Assembly: GCF_043197795.1 (NCBI RefSeq)
Contig: NZ_JBICTU010000019.1
Coordinates: 1-64,000 of the forward strand
DNA from: Sphaerisporangium sp040649355
GTDB taxonomy: Bacteria > Actinomycetota > Actinomycetes > Streptosporangiales > Streptosporangiaceae
Direction: 5' to 3'
DNA: 64,000 nucleotides
Shown here: in pieces, positions 7,131 to 38,673 of the stretch
Layout of the letters: every line of letters begins with the position of its first letter
Numbering within the stretch: position 1 is the stretch's first letter
Translations under genes and position numbers: made by a program
Notes under the pieces: model-generated
The model's database searches: none
Told to the model about the DNA's origin: nothing
The model's input: the letters and a program-made list of their open reading frames with translations, nothing else

Positions 7131-8963
7131 CTACGCGCCTGAGTCGCGGCGGGTTCTCGGGATGCTCCAGTAGCCGAGGGCGCAGACCTCGTCGCGCCGG
7201 AGGCCGCGATCGCGCAGCAGGTGCCGGCGCAGGCTCTGGATCACGAGGGACTCCCCGGCCGCCCAGACCTGGCCGCGACCGGCCGGAAGGTCGAGACCGC
7301 GTACCACCTCCTCCAGCGCGCGTCCCTCGCCCGGTGCCCGCGCGCCGCGGTGGACCCAGTGCACTTCGGGAAGCGGCGCGTCCAGCGCCATGTGCTCGGC
7401 GGCGTCGCGTACTTCCGCCACCGCGATGGCACGATGCCCGGCCGGAAGCGTTTCGGCGATGGCGGCCATGGAAGGCAGCGCCGTCTCGTCACCGACCATC
7501 AGCGTCCACTCCGCGGTCGGGTCGGTCACCCAGTGGACGCGGGTGCCCCCGAAGCCCACCTGGTCGCCCGGCGCCGCGTCGAGCGCCCATCGAGACGCCG
7601 GTCCGTCGTCCAGGTGCAGGAAGAAGTCCACGGTCACCAGCCCCGCCGCGCGGTCGTAGCGGCGTACGGTGAGGTTCACCGCGTGCTGCCTGCCGGCCGT
7701 CTCGGGGAAGCGCCAGCGCTTCAACTCGGGCAGCACGACCTTGTCCGCGCCGGGGGCGGGCCAGATGAGCGTGAGCGTCTCGGCGGGCTCCTCGACGGGC
7801 AGCGGGCCGGCGTCCACGAGGCGGAGGACGACCCGGCGCATCAGCGGGGACAGTTGCTCAGCGGAGACGACCTCCAGCATCCCGACGCAGAGGGGGAAGG
7901 CCCGCACCGACGACCGCGACCGGTCCACTTGCGCGCCACCGGCTCGCGGCGAGGTCCGTACGGGCGTGGTACCGGCTCGCGGTGAGGGCTGAACGGGCGT
8001 GGTACCGGCTCGCGGTGAGGTCCGTACGGGCGTGATGCCGGCTCGTGGTGAGGGTTGTGCGGAGGTGGTGGGGGCCGGTAGGGGGCGGTGGGCGGCTACC
8101 CGGACATCGTGGAAGTTCAGGGCGCCCGCCTCGATGAGGGCCTGGAGGGCTTCGTCCAGGAATCGGTCGCCGTCCTCACCGAGGGCGTCGGCATGAGGGG
8201 CGAGTATCCCCAGGGGCAGGGCTTCCCGGGGCGGGACCGGTTCGTCCCCGTCGGCGAGGTCGTCTCGCGTCAACACGATCTCCAGTCCTTCGTCGCGGAG
8301 GACGGCGCACACCTCGTCCAGCGGGTGCTGGTACACGCTCAGCGGGACCGAGGCGAGCCGCTCCCGCCACGCCGGGCGCCCGATCACGGACTCCACGACG
8401 TCACGCAGCGCGAACCCCGACGATCGCGGCTGCCCGTGACTCCACTGCAGGACCACGAGGCCATCCGGGCTCGTGGCGCGCGCCATCGTCCGTACGGTCT
8501 CACGGGCATCGCCGAGCGAGTGGAGCAACCAGGACGAGTGCACCACCTCGTACTGTCCCTCGGGGAGCCTCAGCGCGCGCGGGTCCTGCACCTCGGCGGA
8601 GACGGGATGGCCCGCGCACAGTTCCCTGGTCGCCTCGACCATCGACGGCGAGGCGTCCTTCGCCGTCACGGTGAACTCCCGCTCCGCCATGGCCAGGGCG
8701 ACCTCCCCCGACCCGCATCCGACGTCGGCGAACCTGCCGCCCTCGTGGAGGTAGCCGCCGGCCTGCAAGAGAGCGTCCAGCGCCGAGTCCAGTCTGGCTT
8801 CGTCGTAGGCCCGCGCCGAGTCCAGCCTGGCTTCGTCGTAGGCCCGCGCCGAGTCCAGCCTGCCTTCGTCGTAGGCCCGCGCCGACTCCCGCGTGCCTTC
8901 GTCGCAGGCCTGCGCCGGGTCCGGTCTGGTTTCGGGGTGAACGTCGGCGTATCGCTGCGTCAC
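7131..8963 (-). CDS. Methyltransferase-siderophore-interacting protein (FAD reductase) fusion
   Basis: A 610-residue two-domain protein. Residues 27-60 are 11-residue repeats (SARAYDE-x-RLD). Residues about 62-290 form a class I SAM methyltransferase with motif I FADVGCGSGE (80-87). A second 11-residue repeat linker (305-342, SPRAG-x-TPV) leads to a siderophore-interacting protein (SIP) domain (about 353-605), the ViuB-type flavin ferric-siderophore reductase, containing NLTVRRYD, GGTRVHW, VGDETALPSMAAI and LGYWSIPRTR. The SIP half should release iron from the imported ferric siderophore in the cytoplasm. The methyltransferase substrate is unknown. The GTG start lies 23 bp after the ornithine hydroxylase gene, so it shares that gene's iron box. 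SIPs are usually single-domain, so the fusion is unusual. Confidence 0.9.
   Translation of the reverse strand: MTQRYADVHPETRPDPAQACDEGTRESARAYDEGRLDSARAYDEARLDSARAYDEARLDSALDALLQAGGYLHEGGRFADVGCGSGEVALAMAEREFTVTAKDASPSMVEATRELCAGHPVSAEVQDPRALRLPEGQYEVVHSSWLLHSLGDARETVRTMARATSPDGLVVLQWSHGQPRSSGFALRDVVESVIGRPAWRERLASVPLSVYQHPLDEVCAVLRDEGLEIVLTRDDLADGDEPVPPREALPLGILAPHADALGEDGDRFLDEALQALIEAGALNFHDVRVAAHRPLPAPTTSAQPSPRAGITPVRTSPRAGTTPVQPSPRAGTTPVRTSPRAGGAQVDRSRSSVRAFPLCVGMLEVVSAEQLSPLMRRVVLRLVDAGPLPVEEPAETLTLIWPAPGADKVVLPELKRWRFPETAGRQHAVNLTVRRYDRAAGLVTVDFFLHLDDGPASRWALDAAPGDQVGFGGTRVHWVTDPTAEWTLMVGDETALPSMAAIAETLPAGHRAIAVAEVRDAAEHMALDAPLPEVHWVHRGARAPGEGRALEEVVRGLDLPAGRGQVWAAGESLVIQSLRRHLLRDRGLRRDEVCALGYWSIPRTRRDSGA
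7938..8051. repeat. 33-bp repeat encoding the interdomain linker
   Basis: About 3.5 copies of a 33-bp unit encode the 11-residue unit SPRAG-x-TPV-x-x between the methyltransferase and SIP domains. Units differ at a few bases. Length variation between strains is likely. Confidence 0.8.
8785..8916. repeat. 33-bp tandem repeat in the N-terminal coding region
   Basis: Three near-identical 33-bp copies (8785-8817, 8818-8850, 8851-8883) and a degenerate fourth (8884-8916) encode SARAYDE-x-RLD repeats just before the methyltransferase domain. Confidence 0.9.
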
Positions 8964-8986
8964 GGGGGAGTCTCTCGTTCGGGAGG

Positions 8987-10342
8987 TCAGGCGGGGCGGC
9001 CGGCGAGGGCCGTCGCCAGGGGGGCGCGGTGGGCGCGGTGGGCGAGGAGGGAGTCGCGGATCTCGCCGGCGCGGACGGCGGTGGTCGACAGCAGGGTGGA
9101 GGTCATGCCGTGGGTGTGCTCGGTGCCGCCCTGGAGGTAGATGCCGGCGCTGACCTGCGGCGCGAGCTCCACGCGATGGTCGCGGCCCACACGCACGGCG
9201 TCCTCGTCGTCGCGCAGGCAGAGCTTGGCCGCCTCGCCGAGGAGGGTGCCGAGGTCCTGGGGCCGGTACCCGGTGGCGTGGACGAGGATGTCCGCGCTGA
9301 GCACCGTCCGCTCACCCGTGGGCAGGAACTCCACGGTGACGTCGAGGCGGTCGTCCACGGCCTGGACGTCCCGGATGCGGGAGACGTTGAGCATGCGCAG
9401 GCGCTCCCGGCCGTGGACCTTCTCCCGGTACGTCGTGGCGTACAAGGACTGGATGAGGTCCATGTCGACCACCGAGTAGTTGGTGCTGCGGTGGTAGTCG
9501 TACAGCGATTGCTTCACCCCGGGTGGGGCGTTGAAGTAGATGTCGACCGCTTCGGGGTCGAAGATGCGGTTGGCGAAGGGGCTGTCGTCGGCCGGGGTGT
9601 ACCCGTACTTGGCGAAGACCGCGCATACCTCGGCGTCGGCGAAGGTGCGGTGCAGGTAGTCGACCGCCTCGGCGGCGCTCTGCCCGGCGCCGAGCACGAG
9701 CGCGCGGCGTACGGGCGTGCCGGAGTCGGCCAGTTCGGCGACGCGCAGGACCAGCTCGCTGTTGTGCCACACCCGGTCGGAGAGGACCGTGCCCGGCGGC
9801 AGGTGGGGCTCCAGGCCGGTGGCCACGGAGACATTGCGGGCCCGGCGTACGACCGTGCGGGCGGGGTCGTCCGGGTCGCGGCTCACCACGTCGAACCACC
9901 GGATCTCGCCGTCGTCGGACATCACCGGCTCGACGGCCAGCACCTCGGAGGAGTAGGAGACCAAATGCCGCACCCGCGCGGCCGCCCACTCGAAGTAGTC
10001 GTGGAACTCGACCCTTAACGGGAACAGCGTCTTCTGGTTGAGAAAGTCGACCAGCCTGCCGCGTTCCTGCAGGTAACACAGGAAGCTGAAGTCACTCGAC
10101 GGATCGCGCATGGTGACCAGGTCCTTCAGGAAGGAGACCTGCATCGTCGCGTCGTCGATGAGCATGCCCCGGTGCCAGCCGAAGTGCGGCTGCTTTTCGA
10201 GGAACGCGGCATCGAGCCTTTCCCCGGCGGGGACTCCTGCGTTGTGCTCATCGACGGCTATGGCCAGCGCCAGATTGGACGGCCCGAAACCGATCCCCAG
10301 GATGTCGTGGATGACATCCGGCCCACTCAGCAGTGTGTCCAC
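8987..10342 (-). CDS. L-ornithine N5-monooxygenase (siderophore hydroxylase)
   Basis: A 451-residue flavin monooxygenase of the SidA/PvdA/CchB family, which uses FAD, NADPH and O2 to make N5-hydroxyornithine, the precursor of hydroxamate ligands. Visible motifs are the FAD-binding GIGFGPSNLALAI (residues 16-28), the substrate-side FLEKQPHFGWHRGM, the NADPH-binding VLGAGQSAAEAVDYL and the C-terminal ATGYRPQ. Length is typical. The GTG start follows GGGAGG at about 11 nt. It is the first gene of a unit with the methyltransferase-SIP fusion and is divergent from the formyltransferase across a shared iron box. Confidence 0.95.
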   Translation of the reverse strand: MDTLLSGPDVIHDILGIGFGPSNLALAIAVDEHNAGVPAGERLDAAFLEKQPHFGWHRGMLIDDATMQVSFLKDLVTMRDPSSDFSFLCYLQERGRLVDFLNQKTLFPLRVEFHDYFEWAAARVRHLVSYSSEVLAVEPVMSDDGEIRWFDVVSRDPDDPARTVVRRARNVSVATGLEPHLPPGTVLSDRVWHNSELVLRVAELADSGTPVRRALVLGAGQSAAEAVDYLHRTFADAEVCAVFAKYGYTPADDSPFANRIFDPEAVDIYFNAPPGVKQSLYDYHRSTNYSVVDMDLIQSLYATTYREKVHGRERLRMLNVSRIRDVQAVDDRLDVTVEFLPTGERTVLSADILVHATGYRPQDLGTLLGEAAKLCLRDDEDAVRVGRDHRVELAPQVSAGIYLQGGTEHTHGMTSTLLSTTAVRAGEIRDSLLAHRAHRAPLATALAGRPA

Positions 10343-10378
10343 CGCGGCATCGCCTCCCTATGCCAGAGCCATGTTAGA

Positions 10379-10397
10379 TAAGGTTAGCCTTACCTTG
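10379..10397. promoter_or_regulatory. Iron box (IdeR/DmdR type) in divergent promoter
   Basis: TAAGGTTAGCCTTACCTTG closely matches the 19-bp consensus TTAGGTTAGSCTAACCTAA. It lies 36 bp before the hydroxylase start and 29 bp before the formyltransferase start, so iron-loaded repressor would shut off both units. Confidence 0.85.
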
Positions 10398-10426
10398 CAA
10401 GATTGCGCTTGAGGAGAGGATCGTTC

Positions 10427-11374
10427 ATGCGGATCGTCATGTTCGGCTACCAGACGTGGGGCCACCGCACGTTGCAAGCCCTGCTGGAGTCCGGCCACGA
10501 GGTGGCGCTCGTCGTCACCCATCCCAAGAGCGACCACGCGTACGAGAAGATCTGGGACGACTCGGTCGCGGAACTCGCCGCGAAGCACGACGTCCCGGTG
10601 CTCCTGCGCAACCGTCCCGACGACCGCGACCTGCTCCTCGCGCTCCGGGACGCGGCGCCGGACATCATCGTCGCCAACAACTGGCGTACGTGGCTGCCGC
10701 CTGAGGTCTTCGACCTCCCGCCGCACGGCACGCTGAACGTGCACGACTCGCTGCTGCCGTCGTACGCGGGCTTCTCGCCGCTGATCTGGGCCCTGATAAA
10801 CGGGGAGCAGGAGGTCGGCGTCACCGCCCACCGCATGAACGCCGAGCTGGACGCGGGCGACATCGTGCTGCAACGCGCCGTGCCGGTCGGGCCGCGCGAC
10901 ACCGCGACCGACCTGTTCCACAAGACGGTCGACCTGATCGGGCCGATCGTGCGCGACGCGCTCGACCTCATCGCCTCCGGTCAGGCGAAGTGGGTCGCGC
11001 AGGACCGCACCAAGGCCAGCTTCTTCCACAAGCGCTCCATCGAGGACAGCCGCATCGACTGGAACTGGCCGGCGGAGGACCTGGAGCGGCTGGTGCGCGC
11101 CCAGTCGGACCCGTATCCCAACGCGTTCACCTACCACCGCGGCGAGCGGATCCGCATCGTGTCGGCGGCGGTGTCGCAGGCGCACTACGGCGGCACCCCC
11201 GGGCGCGTCTTCATCCGTGAAGGGGATGGAGTGGTCATCGTCAGCGGGACCGACGCCCGCGGCGGGCACCGGCGCGGGCTGGTGCTCACGCGGGTGCGCA
11301 CCGAGGACGGCACCGAGCACGCGGCGACCGACTACTTCCGCACCATGGGCGGCTACCTCACCGCCCAGCCCTGA
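10427..11374 (+). CDS. N5-hydroxyornithine formyltransferase (CchA-like)
   Basis: A 315-residue member of the methionyl-tRNA formyltransferase family. Motifs are MRIVMFGYQTWGHRTLQALL, the catalytic region NVHDSLLPSYAGFSPLIWAL with the essential Asn-x-His...Asp arrangement, and LDAGDIVLQ. Next to a hydroxylase and an NRPS, such proteins (CchA in coelichelin synthesis) transfer a formyl group from 10-formyl-tetrahydrofolate to hydroxyornithine. This predicts at least one N5-formyl-N5-hydroxyornithine in the product, most simply at the N-terminus. The ATG at 10427 is chosen because GGAGAGGA precedes it and homologues start at MRIV. Confidence 0.9.
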   Translation: MRIVMFGYQTWGHRTLQALLESGHEVALVVTHPKSDHAYEKIWDDSVAELAAKHDVPVLLRNRPDDRDLLLALRDAAPDIIVANNWRTWLPPEVFDLPPHGTLNVHDSLLPSYAGFSPLIWALINGEQEVGVTAHRMNAELDAGDIVLQRAVPVGPRDTATDLFHKTVDLIGPIVRDALDLIASGQAKWVAQDRTKASFFHKRSIEDSRIDWNWPAEDLERLVRAQSDPYPNAFTYHRGERIRIVSAAVSQAHYGGTPGRVFIREGDGVVIVSGTDARGGHRRGLVLTRVRTEDGTEHAATDYFRTMGGYLTAQP

Positions 11375-11430
11375 AAGAACCTCACCGTACGGCCCTGAGA
11401 AACCGCACCGCCCAGCCCTGAACCGGTCCT

Positions 11431-12252
11431 TCAGCGAGCCGCCTTCACGTGTGAGGGGTCGTGGTGGCGGCTCATCGGGATGATCAAGGGTGTGCCGCTG
11501 ACCGGGTCCGTCGTGACCTGGCAGCGCAGGTCGAAGATGTCCCGCACGGTCGACGCGGTGATGACGTCGGCCGGGGCCCCCTCGGCGACGACGCGGCCCG
11601 ACTTCATGGCGATGACGTGGTCGGCGTATCGGCACGCTTGGTTGAGGTCGTGCAGGACCATCACGATCGTACGGTCCTCGCGCCGGTTGAGGTCGGTGAT
11701 GAGGTCCAGGACGTCGATCTGGTGCGCCAGGTCCAGGTAGGTCGTCGGCTCGTCCAGCAGGAGCACCGGGGTGCCCTGGGCGACGGCCATGGCGATCCAG
11801 GCGCGCTGGCGCTGGCCGCCGGACAGCTCGTCGACCGCGCGGTCGGCGAGCTCGGTCATGCCGGTGGCGGCCAGCGCGCCGTGGACGGCCTGCTCGTCGG
11901 CCTTCGACCACTGCCGCCACCAGGTCTGGTGAGGGGATCGGCCGCGGTTGACCAGGTCGATGACGGTCAGCCCCTCCGGCGCGACCGGAGACTGCGGCAG
12001 GATGCCGAGGCGCTGGGCCAGTTCCCTGGTCGGGATGGAGTGCAGCGCGCGGCCGTCGAGCTGGACGGCACCCTGGCGCGGCGCGAGCAACCGGGCGAGG
12101 GCCCGCAGCAGCGTGGACTTGCCGCAGGCGTTGGCGCCGACGATGGCGGTGACGCGGCCCGGCGGGACCACCAGGTCGAGGTCCTCCACGACCAGCCGGT
12201 TGTCGTACGCCAGGTGCAGGCCGCTCGCCCGCAGTTCCGGGTGGGGGGTCAT
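11431..12252 (-). CDS. Ferric-siderophore ABC importer, ATPase (FepC-like)
   Basis: A 273-residue ATP-binding subunit. Walker A is GANACGKST, the signature is LSGGQRQRAWIAMAVAQ, Walker B is PVLLLDEPTTYLDL, and a switch His lies in VLHDLNQACRYAD. It powers uptake of the ferric siderophore through the two FecCD permeases encoded just upstream (4-bp gap). It is the last gene of the unit starting at 14370. Confidence 0.95.
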   Translation of the reverse strand: MTPHPELRASGLHLAYDNRLVVEDLDLVVPPGRVTAIVGANACGKSTLLRALARLLAPRQGAVQLDGRALHSIPTRELAQRLGILPQSPVAPEGLTVIDLVNRGRSPHQTWWRQWSKADEQAVHGALAATGMTELADRAVDELSGGQRQRAWIAMAVAQGTPVLLLDEPTTYLDLAHQIDVLDLITDLNRREDRTIVMVLHDLNQACRYADHVIAMKSGRVVAEGAPADVITASTVRDIFDLRCQVTTDPVSGTPLIIPMSRHHDPSHVKAAR

Positions 12253-12256
12253 GCGT

Positions 12257-13348
12257 TCAGCCTCCTGAGCCCGCGCGGTTGGCGCGGATGAGCAGCCAGA
12301 GCAGGATCGGCGCGCCCAGCACGCCGGTGATGATTCCGACCGGCAGCTCCGTGCTGGGGATCAGCTCGCGTGCGACGAGGTCGGAGGAGAGGACGACCAG
12401 CCCCCCGGTCAGCCCGGAGGTGACCGGGGGAGGCCAGGCGGTGCGGCCGAGCCGCTGCGCGATCTGCGGCGCGGCCAGCGCCACGAAGGCGAGCGGCCCG
12501 GCCGCCGCCGTGCCGAAGGCGACCAGCCCGACCCCCGTGAGCAGCAGCGTGAACCGCACCCGTTGCACGGGGGTGCCGAGGCCGGCGGCGACGTCGTCGC
12601 CGAGCTGGAGCGTGCGGGTCAGGCGGCCCAGCGTGAGCGCGACCGGCACCATCACCGCCATGGCGAGCGCGAGCGGGATCACCTGGTTCCAGTCGCGGCC
12701 GTTGAGGTTGCCCACCAGCCAGCCGAGCGCGGCCTGCGCCTGGAACCGCCCGCCCTTGGCCACCAGGTAGTCGGTGGCGCTGGTGCAGATCCAGGACACT
12801 CCGATGCCGACCAGGATGATGCGGTAGCCGGTGGCGCCGCGGCTCCACGCCAGGAGGTAGACGAGCAGGCCGGTGACCAGCGCGCCGAGCAGGCCCAGCG
12901 CCTGCGGGCCGAGGCCGCCGTCCCAGCCCAGCACGATGCTCGCGACGACGGCGGTGCCGGCGCCCTGGGTGATGCCGATCATGTCAGGGCTGGCCAGCGG
13001 GTTGCGGGTCATGGTCTGGAAGATCGAGCCGGAGACGCCGAAGGCGACGCCGGCCAGCAGCCCGACCAGGGCGCGCGGCAGCCGCAGCTCACGGACGACC
13101 AGCAGCGTCCCGGGGTCCCCGTAACCGGCGAGGGCCTTCATGACCGAGGTCAGGCCGATCGGGTAGTCGCCGATCGAGACGCCCCAGCAGAAGACGAGGA
13201 AGGTGACGACGGCGAGCGCCACGCAGACGACGACCAGCCGCGGACGCAGGACCCCGGAGACGGGCGGCGCGGCCAGCCGGAACGTACGGCGGGACGAGAC
13301 GAGGGCCGTGCCGCCGGAGGGGGTGGGGGCTGGAGGGACCATGCTCAC
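12257..13348 (-). CDS. Ferric-siderophore ABC importer, permease (FepG-like)
   Basis: A 363-residue FecCD-family membrane protein with about ten hydrophobic segments and the family motifs RELRLPRALVGLLAGVAFGVSG, MTRNPLASPDMIGITQGAGT and LVAFGTAAAGPLAFVALAAPQIAQRL. It pairs with the upstream permease in one channel. Its GTG start overlaps the upstream stop codon by 4 bp, indicating translational coupling. Confidence 0.93.
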   Translation of the reverse strand: MSMVPPAPTPSGGTALVSSRRTFRLAAPPVSGVLRPRLVVVCVALAVVTFLVFCWGVSIGDYPIGLTSVMKALAGYGDPGTLLVVRELRLPRALVGLLAGVAFGVSGSIFQTMTRNPLASPDMIGITQGAGTAVVASIVLGWDGGLGPQALGLLGALVTGLLVYLLAWSRGATGYRIILVGIGVSWICTSATDYLVAKGGRFQAQAALGWLVGNLNGRDWNQVIPLALAMAVMVPVALTLGRLTRTLQLGDDVAAGLGTPVQRVRFTLLLTGVGLVAFGTAAAGPLAFVALAAPQIAQRLGRTAWPPPVTSGLTGGLVVLSSDLVARELIPSTELPVGIITGVLGAPILLWLLIRANRAGSGG

Positions 13349-14370
13349 ACTTCCGCGAGCCGGCGCCGGCGGACCAGGGCGATGAAGAACGGGCCGCCGA
13401 TGAAGGCGATGAGGATCCCGGCCTGGATCTCGGTGGGCCGCGCGGCGACCCGTCCGATGATGTCGGCGGTGAGCACGAGGCAGGGCGCGAGCACCGCGGA
13501 CAGCGGCAGCAGCCAGCGGTGGTCGGGGCCGATCCCCGCGTGCTGGGCGAGGATCCGGGCGACGTGCGGAACCACGAGCCCGACGAACACGACCGGTCCG
13601 ATGATTGCCACGGCCGCGCCGGTGAGCAGCGTGATGGCGAGCGCGCCCTGGAACCTTACGAACCCGAGCCGCCGCCCGAGTGAGGCGGCCACGTCGTCGC
13701 CGAGGGCCAGGCTGTTGAGCGCGGGCGCGCAGGCCAGCGCCAGCACCGTGCCGAAGGCGATGAACGGCAGGATCCGGAGCACCGCGTCGCCGTCCTGGTC
13801 GGCGAGAGAGCCGGCCGACCAGAAGCGGTAGCGGTTCAGCGCGTCCGGGTCGGTCAGGACGATGGCGTTGGTGAGCGAGAACAGCAGCGAGCTCACGGCG
13901 ACTCCGGCGAGCGCGAGCTTGACCGGGGTCTGGCCCGAACGTCCGAGCCCTCCGAGCAGGTACACGAGGACGCTGGCGATGAGCGCGCCCGCGAACGCGA
14001 ACCAGATGTACCCGTACAGCGACCCCAGGCCGAGCACCGCGACCGACACGACGATCGCGAAGGCCGCGCCGGCGCTGACGCCGAGCAGGCCGGGGTCGGC
14101 GAGCGGGTTGCGCGTCAGCGCCTGCATGAGCGCGCCGGACAGTCCGAGGGCCGCGCCCGCCGCGAGGCCCAGCGCGGTGCGCGGGACGCGTACCGACCAG
14201 ACGACGTTGTCGACGAGCCGGCTGCGCGGGTGCCCGAGGAGTGCCTGTACGACCTGGTCGAGGGGGAGGCTGCGGGCGCCCAGCGCGATCGACAGCATGC
14301 AGAGCGCGACGAGGACGGCGCCGAGCAGCGCCAGGAGAACGGCGGGGCGGAGCCCCGCGCCACGCGTCAC
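13345..14370 (-). CDS. Ferric-siderophore ABC importer, permease (FepD-like)
   Basis: A 341-residue FecCD-family permease with the motifs VRVPRTALGLAAGAALGLSG, LTRNPLADPGLLGVSAGAAF and GPVVFVGLVVPHVARIL. It is the first gene of the three-gene importer operon. The iron box at 14404-14422 lies 34 bp upstream of its start. The matching binding protein is probably the lipoprotein encoded at 37578-38651. Confidence 0.93.
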   Translation of the reverse strand: MTRGAGLRPAVLLALLGAVLVALCMLSIALGARSLPLDQVVQALLGHPRSRLVDNVVWSVRVPRTALGLAAGAALGLSGALMQALTRNPLADPGLLGVSAGAAFAIVVSVAVLGLGSLYGYIWFAFAGALIASVLVYLLGGLGRSGQTPVKLALAGVAVSSLLFSLTNAIVLTDPDALNRYRFWSAGSLADQDGDAVLRILPFIAFGTVLALACAPALNSLALGDDVAASLGRRLGFVRFQGALAITLLTGAAVAIIGPVVFVGLVVPHVARILAQHAGIGPDHRWLLPLSAVLAPCLVLTADIIGRVAARPTEIQAGILIAFIGGPFFIALVRRRRLAEV

Positions 14371-14403
14371 CGAACTGTCTCCACGTTTCGACTTCCTTCG
14401 TTT

Positions 14404-14422
14404 TTAGGTAAGGCTGGCCTTA
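14404..14422 (-). promoter_or_regulatory. Iron box of the importer operon
   Basis: TTAGGTAAGGCTGGCCTTA matches the IdeR/DmdR consensus in most positions of both half-sites. It lies just upstream of the FepD-like gene on the minus strand. Confidence 0.8.
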
Positions 14423-14471
14423 ACTGTAGCCCTCCGGATTGGGGGGCTTCCTCTGGCGCCCGCCTACTAAC

Positions 14472-14490
14472 TTAGGTAATGCTTACCTTA
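14472..14490 (+). promoter_or_regulatory. Iron box of the NRPS
   Basis: TTAGGTAATGCTTACCTTA is a near-perfect palindromic iron box 64 bp before the chosen NRPS start. A possible earlier ATG at 14479 lies inside this operator, which argues against using it as the start. Confidence 0.88.
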
Positions 14491-14553
14491 GTATGTGGTG
14501 CGATCACGGCTCGTTTGGGCCTGTTTCGTCGAGCTTGGGAGGCGCGGTCACCT

Positions 14554-37209
<22,656 letters not shown>

Positions 37210-37256
37210 CCATCACATCCCTGAGAACAGTTCCCAGAAGAAGGAGAGAACCCGAC

Positions 37257-37463
37257 ATGAGCAACCCGTTCGAGAACCCCGACGGCGTCTACTCCGTGCT
37301 GCTCAACGCCGAGGGCCAGCACAGTCTGTGGCCGGACTTCGCCGAGGTCCCGGCCGGATGGACCCTCGCCCACGGGCCCGCCACCCGCCAGGAGTGCCTG
37401 GAGTTCATCGAGACCAACTGGACCGACATGCGCCCGAAGAGCCTCGTGGACCAGGAGGGCTGA
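37257..37463 (+). CDS. MbtH-like protein
   Basis: A 68-residue protein with the full MbtH pattern: NPFENPDGVYSVLLNAEGQ, HSLWPDFAEVPAGW and the three conserved Trp. It binds and activates NRPS adenylation domains. The ATG at 37257 follows AAGGAGAG and lies 47 bp after the NRPS stop codon, so it is cotranscribed with the synthetase. Confidence 0.97.
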   Translation: MSNPFENPDGVYSVLLNAEGQHSLWPDFAEVPAGWTLAHGPATRQECLEFIETNWTDMRPKSLVDQEG

Positions 37464-37482
37464 CCCCCTGCCGAGCGTGTGA

Positions 37483-37532
37483 ACGAAGAAGGGCTGGGCC
37501 GCGAAGCGATTCGCGGCCCAGCCCTTCTTCGT
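37483..37532. terminator. Strong bidirectional terminator
   Basis: A 23-bp perfect stem (37483-37505 with 37510-37532) closed by a GCGA tetraloop separates the NRPS-mbtH unit from the convergent exporter operon. A-rich and T-rich ends on the stem allow termination on both strands. Confidence 0.92.
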
Positions 37533-37577
37533 GGTCCCGGCGAGCGGGGCGACTCTTTACGAGCGGCGCCTTGGCGG

Positions 37578-38651
37578 TCAGGAGGCCGGTTCGGTGACCT
37601 CGGTGGCGGGGGAGCCGTCGACGGCCGCCGCGAGCTGCGGCGCGAGCCGGTCGAGCGTGTACGGCAGGCTCAGCACCGAGACGAACGAGATGGCGTTGCC
37701 GTAGTCGCCGGTCTCCTTGACGAAGACCTCGCGGCCCTGCTTGACCACGTCGAGGTCGCCGTACAGCTTGTCCTTGTGGAGCTTGGCCGCGTCCGTCGCG
37801 GGGTCGCTGACGATCCACACGATCGCGCCGGTGTCCAGCAGGTCGGTGCGCTCCTTGCTGATGTTGGCGCCGAACTCGTCGCCGATGGCCTGGTCCAGGC
37901 CGGCCGGCAGCGTGAAGCCCAGCGAGCTCAGGATGCGCGAGCGGTTGTCCTCCGGTCCGTACACGAAGATGCCCTCGTACGGGGTGGCCATCACGGCGGT
38001 GGCGCCGGCGAACTCCGGGTGCTCGGCCTTCGTGGCCGTGAACTTGGCCTCGACGTCCTCGACCAGCTTCTTCGCCTCGGCCTCCTTGCCGAGCGCCCTG
38101 CCGATGATCTCGGTCTGCCGCTGCCACGGGACGCCGTAGTCGGGGTACTCCTTGGGCTGGGCCACCACCGGGGCGATCTTCGACAGGGTCTCGTACTGGT
38201 CCTTCGTCAGCCCCGAGTACAGGGAGAGGATCAGGTCGGGGGCGAGGGACGCGATCTTCTCCACCTGCGGGCCCGTGCCGGTGTCCTTGAGCACGGCCGG
38301 CACGGCGCCGGCGCCCAGCTTGGCGGTGGCCCAGGGGCCGATGGCGCCCTTGTAGCCGCCGAGCCACTCGGTGGTGCCGACGGGCACCGCGCCGAGGGCG
38401 AGCACGGAGTCCTGGTCGGTGAGGCCGACCGTGACGATCCGCTTGGGCTCGGCGGGGATGGTGACGCTGCCGTACTTGTGCTCGATGGTCACGGGGAAGG
38501 CGCCGCTGTCCGGCGCGGCGGCGCCGGGGCCGGCGGTGCTCGTGCCGGTGGCGGAATCGGAGCCGGAACCGCAGGCGGCGACGGCGCCGCAGAGCAGCAG
38601 GACGGAGGCGAGTACCGCGGCGAGCCGGGTGCCTCTCATGGAGCGGGGCAT
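37578..38651 (-). CDS. Siderophore-binding lipoprotein (FepB/FecB-like)
   Basis: A 357-residue solute-binding protein of the type III (FecB/FepB) family. The lipoprotein signal is MPRSMRGTRLAAVLASVLLL with the lipidated Cys in AVAAC, followed by a Ser/Gly/Ala-rich tether. Family segments include PKRIVTVGLTDQDSVLALG, IASLAPDLILSLYSGL and a C-terminal helix. The start at 38651 is chosen because AAGGA precedes it and the signal peptide begins there. It probably hands the ferric siderophore to the FepCGD-like importer encoded 23 kb away. It is the last gene of the exporter operon. Confidence 0.92.
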   Translation of the reverse strand: MPRSMRGTRLAAVLASVLLLCGAVAACGSGSDSATGTSTAGPGAAAPDSGAFPVTIEHKYGSVTIPAEPKRIVTVGLTDQDSVLALGAVPVGTTEWLGGYKGAIGPWATAKLGAGAVPAVLKDTGTGPQVEKIASLAPDLILSLYSGLTKDQYETLSKIAPVVAQPKEYPDYGVPWQRQTEIIGRALGKEAEAKKLVEDVEAKFTATKAEHPEFAGATAVMATPYEGIFVYGPEDNRSRILSSLGFTLPAGLDQAIGDEFGANISKERTDLLDTGAIVWIVSDPATDAAKLHKDKLYGDLDVVKQGREVFVKETGDYGNAISFVSVLSLPYTLDRLAPQLAAAVDGSPATEVTEPAS

Positions 38652-38673
38652 CAGGGGGTCCTTCGTCTTCTCG

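Noticed and set aside
14479..14553. An earlier ATG start for the NRPS at 14479
   Set aside because: The ATG lies within the iron box and promoter region and has no ribosome-binding site; the GTG at 14554 follows GGGAGG.
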